A DNA stretch of 64,000 nt from Leguminivora glycinivorella (lineage: Eukaryota; Arthropoda; Insecta; Lepidoptera; Tortricidae), in the NCBI RefSeq assembly GCF_023078275.1, contig NC_062993.1:9671252-9735251 (forward strand), in the 5' to 3' direction. This document shows, one piece after another, positions 55,993 through 64,000 of the stretch; position 1 is the first letter of the stretch; the number at the start of each line of letters is the position of its first letter. The position numbers and the translations under genes were made by a program. The notes beneath the pieces were generated by a model. That model saw only the letters and a program-made list of their open reading frames with translations. It ran no database searches and was not told the DNA's origin.

Positions 55993-56754
55993 TTTTAGGG
56001 TTCCGTATTCAACTAGGAACCCTTATAGTTTCGCAATGTCTGTCTGTCCGTCCGTCCGTCCGTCCGTCCGTCTGCGGATAATCTCAGTAACCGTTATCTC
56101 AGTCTCAGTAACAGTAATCAATCACGCCAACAAAGTGCAAAAATAAAAAATGGAAAAAAATGTTTTATTAGGGTACCCCCCGTACATGTAAAGTGGGGGC
56201 GGATTTTTTTTTTCATTCCAACCCGTGTTGTATATTGTTGGATAGGTATTTAAAAATTAATAAGGGTTTACTAAGATCGTTTTTTGATAATATTAAAAGT
56301 GGGTCCGCCCTCTAACTTTTGAACCATTTGACGACCGGTCTGGCGCAGTCGGTAGTGACCCTGCCTGCTACGCCGCGGTCCCGGGTTCGAATCCCGGTAA
56401 GGGCATTTATTTGTGTGATGAGCACAGATATTTGTTCCTGAGTCATGGATGTTTTCTATGTATATAAGTATGTATATATTATATATATCGTTGTCTGAGT
56501 ACAACACAAGCCTTCTTGAGCTTACCGTGGGCCTCAGTCAATCTGTGTAAGAAAGAATGTCCTATAATATTTACATATTTATATATAAAAAAAATATGTT
56601 TAAAAAATATAAAAAAAATCACAAAAGTAGAACTTTATAAACACTTTCTAGGAAAATTGTTTTGAACTTGATATGTTTAGTAGTTTTTGAGAAAAATAAG
56701 GAAAACTACGGAACCCTACACTGAGCGTGGCCCGACACGCTCTTGGCCGGTTTT
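55993..56754 (+). mobile_element. Microsatellite element F4, copy 3, split by a SINE
   Basis: AGGGTTCCGTATTCAACTAG, (CCGT)n and GGGTACCCCCCGTACATGTA, then F4 is interrupted after CTCTAACTTTTGAACCAT and resumes at ATGTTTAAAAAATATAAAAA, ending CTCTTGGCCGGTTTT. It is internally shorter than copies 1 and 2. Confidence 0.85.
56330..56592 (+). mobile_element. tRNA-derived SINE-1, complete copy
   Basis: Head GACGACCGGTCTGGCGCAGTC with A box (TGGCGCAGTCGG) and B box GGTTCGAATCC (56384-56394), then GTGATGAGCACAGATATTTG, TTCCTGAGTCATGGATGTTT, ATCGTTGTCTGAGTACAACA, CTTGAGCTTACCGTGGGCCT and GTCCTATAATATTT with an AT-rich tail. The position in F4 copies 1 and 2 that lacks it defines the insertion point. 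The head would be transcribed by RNA polymerase III. Confidence 0.85.
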
Positions 56755-57325
56755 ATGAACTGTCGAAACGATTTGCTAATATGGAATTACTTACTATGAA
56801 ATACTGAGGAGTGACGTCACGGTCAATTCATTTACTTTATATCTTTCTCTTTGACTTATTAAATATAAATTATGTTTTCATCACACTCGCACATTAAATG
56901 TGCTATTGCACGCTGGCGGAGCGTGAGTTATAGAAAAATCGTTCTCCCTAGGGAGTTAGAAATTTCTAGTACTGTATTGAACTCTTTTTTACCTTTTTGC
57001 ATATTTTTTATAATGCAAGTGTGATAAAAAACGTTGTGTGTAACTCGGGAAGTATGAATATTACTAACAATACCAACTCGAGTATTTAAATTAACTTACT
57101 CTCGTTAGTAATATTCAACTTCCTCCCCTTGTTGCACAATGTACTATTAAACATAACTACTGCCTATATTTTTCTTTGAATTAGGTTGTGCTTTATTTCT
57201 TGCACTCCATTAAATATTTTATTTTAAGTATAGGAAAGTAGCGCCTAAGATGATCGCCGATGATAATCGATTTTCCTCTTTTCTTCACTATGGGATTTTT
57301 TTTTGAAAATTTTAGGCATATATTT
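56755..57325. other. No gene; weak inverted repeat at 56900-57150
   Basis: TGCTATTGCACGCTGGCGGA and ATTACTAACAATACC / TCGTTAGTAATATTC suggest an old TIR element; not defined well enough to call. Confidence 0.35.
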
Positions 57326-57398
57326 TAATCGATAAAAATAATATAAAATAAATGCCCCCTGCGCTATAAATTTATTTTATATTATTTTTATCGATTAG
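57326..57398. repeat. AT-rich palindrome, about 28-bp arms
   Basis: AATCGATAAAAATAATATAA... pairs with ...TTATATTATTTTTATCGATT around a CCCCCTGCGCTAT loop. Confidence 0.8.
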
Positions 57399-57756
57399 GA
57401 GAACAAACAGAGTTAAATGCACATAATTTTGTATAAAAACTAACTTAAGTATATGGTAAACATGCATTTACCTCCACAGCAGTTCTCACCGAAAATACAT
57501 TGATACATTGAGTTTACGTAGAAAATTATACGCGTTAACTATTATGTTATAGTTAAACATTTTAAACAATTATGTTATTGTTTGGCAAGTAGCCGAATAG
57601 ATTTGATAAATTTTCGAATTTTCACTTTAGTGAAAATTAGAAGCATTAAAGAGATTGATTTTGCGCTCATGTTTACAAAAAAATGCCTAAAAGGAGGTAA
57701 AACCAAGATGAAAATACACCGCATGTAACAATGCACCGTGTAAAAATACTTATCCA
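57399..57756. other. No gene or recognised repeat
   Basis: Nothing supportable. Confidence 0.4.
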
Positions 57757-57995
57757 AATTAATATTATAAATGGGAAAGAGTGCGTTTCTGTTTGTTTGT
57801 CCGTCTTTCACGGCGAAACAGAGCGACTAATTGACGTGATATTTTAAGTGGAGATAGTTGAAGGGATGGAGAGTGACTGGCTACTTTTTGTCTCTTTCTA
57901 AACCCGCACTTCCCAAAAATGGGAGCAGGAAGTTTTTATGGAGCATTCCGGAATTTACGAATTTAACGCGAGCGAAGCCGCGGGCAAAAACTAGT
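57757..57995 (+). mobile_element. F1 element, plus strand
   Basis: ATTAATATTATAAATGGGAA to ACGCGAGCGAAGCCGCGGGC and ACTAGT in F1 order. Confidence 0.8.
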
Positions 57996-58104
57996 ATCCA
58001 ATAAAGTCAAAAAATATAAAGAGGGAAATAAAAAGTACAGGTTGGCGAAAAGGAATAGAATATACTACGTAGGGGCGCCATTGTCTATGTAAACCGTTTC
58101 GCAT

Positions 58105-58240
58105 GTGGCAACTAAATATTGTATGAGAAAAGGTCACTTGTATGAGAAAAGGTTACTTTTGTGTGAGAAAAGGTCACTTTTGTATGAGAAAAGGTCACTT
58201 TTGTATGAGAAAAGGTCACTGTATGAGAAAAGTACGTAAA
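58105..58240. repeat. Minisatellite (TATGAGAAAAGGTCACTTTTG)n
   Basis: About five to six units of 17-23 bases: TGTATGAGAAAAGGTCACTT and length variants. Confidence 0.85.
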
Positions 58241-58502
58241 TGTCACTTGTATGCGAACTGTAATACGGTTTCAGTTCGGTCGTCACCTTTCATAATTCAC
58301 CTTTCATCATGAACGGAGTAAAAGATAAAAATTCCCGATTTCAAATATTTCGATTCGATATACGCGGTAGGTCCCCTAACGTTTATTAAGACGGCGATGT
58401 GGGAGTCGCCATACATTTCATCCTAAATGAAGATTACTTTTTAATGATATGGCGGAACGCGGTTTGTCATTTGGGATTTTGTGCGAACGAATTATATTAA
58501 GA

Positions 58503-59130
58503 ACTAGCTTTTACCCGCGGCTTCGCCCGCGTAATAAAAGTATTCATTAAGATTTTCATTTGGATCCGTAGGTTTCTCTGTAGGTATATTTATCTGCGAT
58601 TATTTCGATTGCACATAATACTTTTGCTTGCAATGATTGTAGAAATATTACACATCGACCACAGCGTAGGTAATTCTATATACGCTGGGGAAACCTTTAT
58701 AAACATCCCACATAGCCCGTATTTCGACACTATGATCGGTGGGTAAAAAGTACTTTTTTCTATTATCCTTTACAATTTTTTACATTTTGCTTATACTTAT
58801 CGCAAACGTAATCTTCAAGCAAGCAAACAACGATCGTCTTAGAGCACATTGATTGTAAGAGACCGCCGACCGATTATCCGTATCCCTCTAAAGATACCCA
58901 TATTATCCGTATCCGTATCCGTATCCCTATCTCTATCCCTATCCCTATCGCTATCGCTAACGCTATCGCTAACGCTATCGCTATCGCTATCGCTATCACT
59001 ATCCCTATCGCTATCCCTATCGCTATCCCTATCGCTATCCCTATCGATATCCCTATCGATATCCCTATCGATATCCCTATCGCTATCCCTATCCCTATCC
59101 CTATCCCTATCCCTATCCATATCCCTTATC
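58503..59130 (+). mobile_element. Hexamer-array element F2, copy C
   Basis: ACTAGCTTTTACCCGCGGCT, TTTTCATTTGGATCCGTAGG, TGCAATGATTGTAGAAATAT, CACAGCGTAGGTAATTCTAT, GCCGACCGATTATCCGTATC, then a hexamer/dodecamer array 58905-59127 of CCCTAT, CGCTAT, CGCTAA, CGATAT and CGTATC variants. The variants differ from those in copy B. Confidence 0.85.
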
Positions 59131-59181
59131 AAGATAACACTTTAAGTTCTCGCGCTTTGTACACATATTTAAAGTCACATA

Positions 59182-59457
59182 CAGGTCGAACGCGATTAAT
59201 TAACATTATTTTTACCTTTTTTCCCAACGTTTCGGCCAGGTTGCACTGGCCGTGGTCGCGGAAGACTGACGTCCCAGCAAAATGTCACCGGAGACGTAAA
59301 CAACACAAAACTACCCGATATTAATTTATATAAATGTTCGGGGTAGACAAATAAATATAATCTACCCGCTTTTAGTTAATGTTTATTTCCCACCGCACGA
59401 CACACAAAAAAAAAAAGAAAAAAGGTAAAAATAATGTTAATTAATCGCGTTCGACCT
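59182..59457 (-). mobile_element. PLE-like inverted-repeat element with GAAACGTTGG motif
   Basis: AGGTCGAACGCGATTAATTA (left) has its exact inverse at the right end; arms are about 42 bases. The minus strand (59275 to 59223) reads GTCAGTCTTCCGCGACCACG, GGCCAG-TGCAAC-CTGGCC hairpin and GAAACGTTGGG, parallel to 461-506 after the Penelope-like ORF. Confidence 0.6.
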
Positions 59458-59509
59458 TATCAAGATGTTTAATGATTTCTTATCAAGTGCTAAAATATAA
59501 AGTTTCATG

Positions 59510-59679
59510 GTTTTATCTTTTAAAATTAAGAAATCCCATACAAACTTTCAACCTCTTTTTCAACCCCTTCATCCCTTTTTTTCGAAATAAAAAGTAGCCT
59601 ATGTTCTGTCTCAGGGTCTAAAGATTGTCTGTTCCAAATTTCATCAAAATCGGTTGCGTGGTTTAAGCGGGAAAGCGTA

Positions 59680-59716
<37 letters not shown>

Positions 59717-59800
59717 GTTACTTTCGCATTTATAATATTAGTATGGATAGTATGGATTAGTATGGATAGTATGGATAGTATGGATGGATAGGTAGATGAG
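59510..59800. mobile_element. Microsatellite element with (GACA)n and TATGGATAG repeats
   Basis: CCCATACAAACTTTCAACCT, AAAAAGTAGCCTATGTTCTG, TTTCATCAAAATCGGTTGCG, (ACAG)n at 59684-59714 and TTTCGCATTTATAATATTAG; then TAGTATGGA repeats to about 59785. Typical lepidopteran microsatellite-associated element. Confidence 0.7.
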
Positions 59801-59989
59801 TGATTGGATAGATGCGTGATTTGGCATCAAACAGAATACTAGGTAGTTTTTCTATTGGGTATGGTCAATACCGATGTTAAAGAGAAAACTATTGTTAACA
59901 TTTGTTTTACTGAAAGAAAACATTAATTCGATTTAATTTTAACTGCATTGCTAACTGATTGACCCTCACCAACTGCTACATTTAATTAG

Positions 59990-60178
59990 GGGCGGCTCAC
60001 TCCGCGATTCTATCGTCGCGTTACAAGTACATGCCGGCGGCCGCGAGTTCGCGGCCCGATCACTAGTGCAATGCGCGGTGCAATAGAATTCAATGTCGGC
60101 TGCTCGCGTGCGGTCCGTTTGCTAATGTAGGTAATAATTTTGAATGGCGGCATTTTGTGAACATCAAAGGAGTGAGTG
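59990..60178 (+). repeat. Dispersed repeat I, copy 3
   Basis: GGGGCGGCTCACTCCGCGAT to CATTTTGTGAACATCAAAGG, close to 20403-20605. Confidence 0.75.
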
Positions 60179-60296
60179 AGCCTTTAATTAAAAAAAAAAA
60201 ACTGTAATGCGCTTACTTTTTTTGTAATTTTGATAATTACATATACTACTATACGACTGAAAATAGTGTTTGTGTGTGTGTGGGTGTGCGTATGTG

Positions 60297-60440
<144 letters not shown>

Positions 60441-60538
60441 TGGGTGAGTGAGTGTGTCTGTGTATAATACATTTATGACTTTTTATTTTATTTTGTGAGT
60501 GAGTGAGTGAGTGTGCGTGTGTGTCTGTGTCTACTCAC

Positions 60539-60845
60539 ACAGCTCGCGCCCCAGCACCCAGGACTCGGCTCGCGAGTTCACCTCCACCAGCACTGTAGGC
60601 GTGCACACCAGCAGCACCATCAGGTCAGCAATACTCAGGTTCACCAGAAAGATATTCGTCGAGTTCCTCATATCCTTCGTCTTCAGTATCACTATGGGCA
60701 CCATGACATTCCCTATGACCCCCAGACACATGATCACTATGCAGAAGGTCATGGAGGTGACCTTTATGTAATAGGGTATTTCTGCATACTCGGTATAGTT
60801 CGATAGGTCTGTGAACGTGTCGTTGCCATGGTGTAGTGAAACCAT
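60539..60845 (-). CDS. ETHR: Neuropeptide GPCR, first coding exon, TM1-TM2 (ETHR-like)
   Basis: The ATG at 60845-60843 is the first in frame; a TAA lies in frame upstream. An acceptor-like TTTTTTTCTTTTCCAG ends at 60886, so a 5' UTR exon probably lies to the right. The 102 complete codons encode a short N-terminus with sequons NDT (residue 8) and NYT (16), TM1 (SMTFCIVIMCLGVIGNVMVP, with GN), loop KTKDMRNSTN, TM2 (IFLVNLSIADLMVLLVCTPT, with L-x-x-A-D) and VEVNSRAESWVLGRELC, the final Cys being the extracellular disulphide Cys before TM3. The exon ends in phase 1 at donor GTGAGT (60538-60533). Spliced to 27422-27242 it gives the expected WVLG-C-PFVELTVAHAS arrangement. Best match from memory is ETHR; another orphan of the GHSR/TRHR-like group cannot be excluded without a search. 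Confidence 0.83.
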
Positions 60846-60885
60846 GGAGATCACATTGTTGGGTTAGGTTATGAGGGCATGGTAC
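60846..60885 (-). other. ETHR: Receptor 5' UTR segment next to a splice acceptor
   Basis: Forty bases between the inferred acceptor (AG at 60887-60886, preceded by a pyrimidine run) and the ATG. It contains two out-of-frame ATGs (ACCATGCC and CAATGTGA), the second followed at once by TGA. Confidence 0.5.
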
Positions 60886-61029
60886 CTGGAAAAGAAAAAA
60901 AGGCGTTAATTTAAAAATATAGGTATACATAATATTTATTTTGTAAAATTTATTAACAAACTTATAGACCCAAATGTGTGATTTTTTTTATAATTTTCTA
61001 ATTAAAATTAAACCTTTAAAATTATCTTT

Positions 61030-61225
61030 TTAGTACAGATGGTGTTTTTTGCCCGCACTAGTGCACAAAGTGATTAATTTTTTTTTTGTCACGTCGAAAT
61101 TTCAAAGGGCTAAAGTATTTGTACTAAAAAACGTCGCGTTCGAAACGGAAATTCGTAACTCGTGTCGATTTAGAACACTCCCTTCGATCGTGTTTCAAAC
61201 TTCCTCTTTTTCTTTGTATTGTAAT
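61030..61225. mobile_element. Repeat family G copy, diverged
   Basis: GATGGTGTTTTTTGCCCGCA, AAATTCGTAACTCGTGTCGA and ACTCCCTTCGATCGTGTTTC in family G order. Confidence 0.6.
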
Positions 61226-61857
61226 GTACAGGTACTAACACTAACACATAGCCCAACAGAAAACCTATTACTTGAATAAGTCCTTATTTATAAAATATAC
61301 ATAGCTTACATATGATTTCAAAATACCATTCTCCAAAGGTATTTTAACTTTAAATTCATATTATTAAATAAATCAAGATAAAGTGGAATCCATTCATCAC
61401 ACCTTTTGACATAATGATAAAAGCCTTTTATTTCGTTACTGTGAGTACAATACACAGTCCCATATTTGATATTTTAAACCTAAATTAAATTAACTCCGTA
61501 ATCAGTTACAAGCCCGCGTCTAATAACCTTTTATTAGTATGACTTCCAACTCGTTTTGTTGCAAAATAAATGACACTGAATAACATTTCGCGAAGAAATA
61601 ATACAATCGCTGTCTTAAAGAAGTAGATTACTTAATAACTACTTTCTTCGATACCACGTATTGAGTGTAACATCATCCGGATAATAACCGGTAATCCCTT
61701 GGTGATTGCACTTTACAAGCCAATACCGTTTCAATAAGCCTGCGTCTCCCGAGAGACACCGGTAACCCGGCTCGACCGGATTGACCGGACTCGTGGCGCC
61801 CCAATTTTGTGATAACCAACTTTTAATAACCGGATTAACCGGGTGTAATAGCCTCAT
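61226..61857. other. No supported gene; ACCGG-rich ORF at 61639-61857
   Basis: A 72-codon minus-strand ORF (61857-61639) contains VNPVEPGYRCLSGDAGLLKR and is rich in CCGGT/ACCGG motifs. I do not recognise it; it may be repeat-derived. Confidence 0.35.
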
Positions 61858-63464
61858 CGGCCCGCGTATTAGTTTTATGACTTTCTTAATACGAACCTAA
61901 TTGTGGACGAATAGATTACCTACACGACGACACATACGCGACGACATAATGTTAGATAACAGAGTGAAAGCAAAAACATCTGAGGGATTACCATGAAACT
62001 CAAAAAATACATACATAACGTCTGTATTAACAAAAGGGGTAGGCAGAGCATACGAATCCACTTATACTCCATTACGAATTGAACGGAATAAACGTAAACA
62101 AACTGCTGTCACTGTCAAAGTAACACGTGCAGCTCAAGTCAGGGGTTCTCAAAGTAAGGGCCGACGGAAAAACAAATAACTTGTAACCAGTTATTGACGA
62201 TTAAGTGTGTCATTAATTTTAGTAACTAAGGGCACATATTAATAATAAGTTACTAACGTAACTAAGGGGTTCAATAAAACAAAATACTGATATTGAAGTG
62301 ACGGGTTGCTAAACCCATCGCCCACACCAAAACTGAACCCATATCCCATACTTTTACGACACCTACAACACTACGTTTCTATGTAATGAAAAAGGGTAGT
62401 GAAGTTTTTAAGTTTCTTAGCCCGTTACCCACGCGGGCAAGCAAACAAAAATAAACATTTTGCTAATGGCCTCTAACTTTCTTTTTCTGAAAAGATGACT
62501 ATTTTATCTTTTGGCCATTCTAAAGAAAATGCCATCCATTTTGTCGAATGGAATCTCTAAGTAATGTCGGCCATAAATCCTCCAGGCATTCTCTGCCAGT
62601 CAACCAAGGAGCCTTGATCTTATTCGCAAAGTAAATTCCGATAAGTCTGTTACAGACCGAGGTCAGCTCAATAACCCTTAGGAATGCTAATTAAAACTAG
62701 ATCTAAGACTCAGATCTAGACACTAGAGTGTAGCTCATCGCGCTAGTCTTTTAGGGTTGAAGTTTTACAAGCTAAAAGGTCGTGAACTCAAAGCACTAGC
62801 ATTTTTATATATTAACTTATTACTACTTTTATTTTATTTACTAACTATTATTTTATTTATTAACAAAAATTTATTTATTTATCAACAAAATTTTATTTGA
62901 TATTTTATTTATTCTAAATATTCTTAATGTAATGTGTTTGATTCAATTAACTTGTAGTATCAATTTTAATTTAATTTGGATTTTAATGTAATAATTTTTA
63001 ATGTATTTCAACCATTTTCTTGTTAGTTGTTTGTCTTTTTTAATGTTTGCATGTTAATATATAGAAATTTAATGTAATTGGTATCTGTATACCCAATTTC
63101 AAAATTGTACTTTGTATGCCTATCGGCGAAGCATAGCGCTCTGACTGAATTTTGTACCAACATTGTTACCTATGTTTACAAACAAATAAATCGTTTAAAT
63201 CGTTTAAAGAATGTGCATCCGAGGCACACGCCACCGCTTCAAGGCCATCACCCGATGGCTCGGCTTTGACGACGGTGCTGCCCTCCCACATATAGACTAG
63301 ATATTATAAACAAATATTTTATAGATACATATGTTATATAAGTTTTTCTGTGTACATTGGTCTTATAATAAATTACGGTTTTTATTTATAAAAAAAAAGT
63401 TACTTAACAAAAATCAATACAAAGGATCTATATTCTATACACCATGTATACTAAATAACTTAAA
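61858..63464. other. No supported gene; possible LINE 3' UTR at 62870-63210
   Basis: TTGTACCAACATTGTTACCT and GTTTACAAACAAATAAATCG followed by repeated CGTTTAAAT resemble a LINE 3' end with a short repeated tail. The remaining sequence has nothing recognisable. Confidence 0.4.
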
Positions 63465-63692
63465 GCACTGTGTGCGTAGCCGAATGCACAAGTGCACGAG
63501 CGAATCGTGAACGAATCGTGAGCGAATCGTGAGCGAATCGTGAACGACTCGTGAACGAATCGTGAACGAATCGTGAGTGAATCGTGAACGAATCGTGAAC
63601 AAATCGTGAGCGAATCGTGAACGGATCATGAGCGAATTGTGAACGAATCGTGAGCGAATCATGAAGCGTTTGGGCATTCGGCTACGCACACT
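63465..63692. mobile_element. Family B-ended element filled with 11-bp repeats
   Basis: GTGTGCGTAGCCGAATGCAC (left) and GGGCATTCGGCTACGCACAC (right) are inverted family B termini. The interior (63500-63662) is about 15 units of GAATCGTGAGC / GAATCGTGAAC instead of the family B core. Confidence 0.85.
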
Positions 63693-64000
63693 GGTCCCAC
63701 CAAAAGCGAGTAAGCTACTAGCTATCGGCTATAGAAACGAACAAAAGATAGACGCTCCCGTGTAAATGAAAGAGACGCAATGATAGCGCGAGCGAGGTAT
63801 AGTTGGTATAGTGTGAATTTTCTGAGATGAAGTTTTCGGTTTAGCCGTAATCTGTTAAACAAAGGCCTTTGTTTTTATTATTCACGGTGGCTAGCTCCCG
63901 TTTAAACGGCACGTGCTATAGTTTCAGTGTAGTTAAAAAGCAACTATCATGATAGTAATAAGGTTCAAATCCATAAAAAGACCTTTCGGAGATAACACGT
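63693..64000. other. No gene or recognised repeat
   Basis: Nothing supportable before the window edge. Confidence 0.4.

Noticed and set aside
56330..56405. A genuine tRNA gene
   Set aside because: A and B boxes are present but the body continues into a shared SINE sequence found elsewhere (34372, 45377), and no complete cloverleaf was recognised.
58839..59145. Asp/Arg- and Leu/Ser-repeat ORFs on both strands
   Set aside because: Same cause: hexamer array of F2 copy C.
61639..61857. ACCGG-rich ORF as an upstream receptor exon
   Set aside because: It has no signal peptide, no acceptor or donor in a sensible place, and internal repeat-like ACCGG motifs.
63500..63662. CRISPR-like or satellite array
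   Set aside because: The 11-bp units are contiguous without spacers and lie between MITE termini in a eukaryotic genome.

Overview
The window is intron-dominated nuclear DNA of an insect, almost certainly a moth or butterfly (Lepidoptera). Supporting signs are the AT-rich background, many 100-1300 bp elements, fragments of Penelope-like, Jockey-like and RTE-like retroelements, tRNA-derived SINEs, and microsatellite-carrying elements that begin ACTAGCTTTT(G/A)CCCGCGGCTTCGC, a signature I know from lepidopteran genomes. Nothing is bacterial or organellar. Family names come from recognition and pairwise reading, not from a database search.

The only host gene I can support is on the minus strand. 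A first coding exon (60845 down to 60539) encodes the N-terminus, TM1 and TM2 of a class A neuropeptide receptor. The matching exon with TM3 and TM4 lies 33 kb away (27422 down to 27242), and the splice phases agree. The sequence most resembles the ecdysis triggering hormone receptor (ETHR). Later exons (TM5-TM7) are not visible and should lie beyond the left edge. Directly downstream of the TM3 exon is a tandem array of four decayed copies of that exon (26392-27185).

The rest is layered transposable elements. 1-5 kb: 3' end of a Penelope-like element (PLE), nested MITEs, an RTE tail, and a candidate hammerhead ribozyme (4535-4577). 5-13 kb: LINE tails, a 121-bp tandem array with a 242-bp higher-order period, and a 170-bp-arm hairpin. 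13.7-15.8 kb: a SINE relic split by a TTA-target MITE and by a non-autonomous hAT with an intact 8-bp target duplication, then a Jockey-like LINE end. 16-26 kb: many MITEs. 28-40 kb: microsatellite elements, SINEs and a gene-like inverted duplication. 40.9-43.8 kb: a nested set of elements with a mariner inside. 50.9-59.1 kb: elements carrying hexamer arrays and a four-unit 0.4 kb tandem block. 60.3-60.9 kb: a long (GA)n tract and receptor exon 1. 61-64 kb: mostly unassigned.

The observations most worth pursuing are the PLE-associated ribozyme with its series of apparently core-less relatives, the tandem pseudo-exon array in the receptor gene, and telomere-like hexamer arrays that turn out to be part of a dispersed element.
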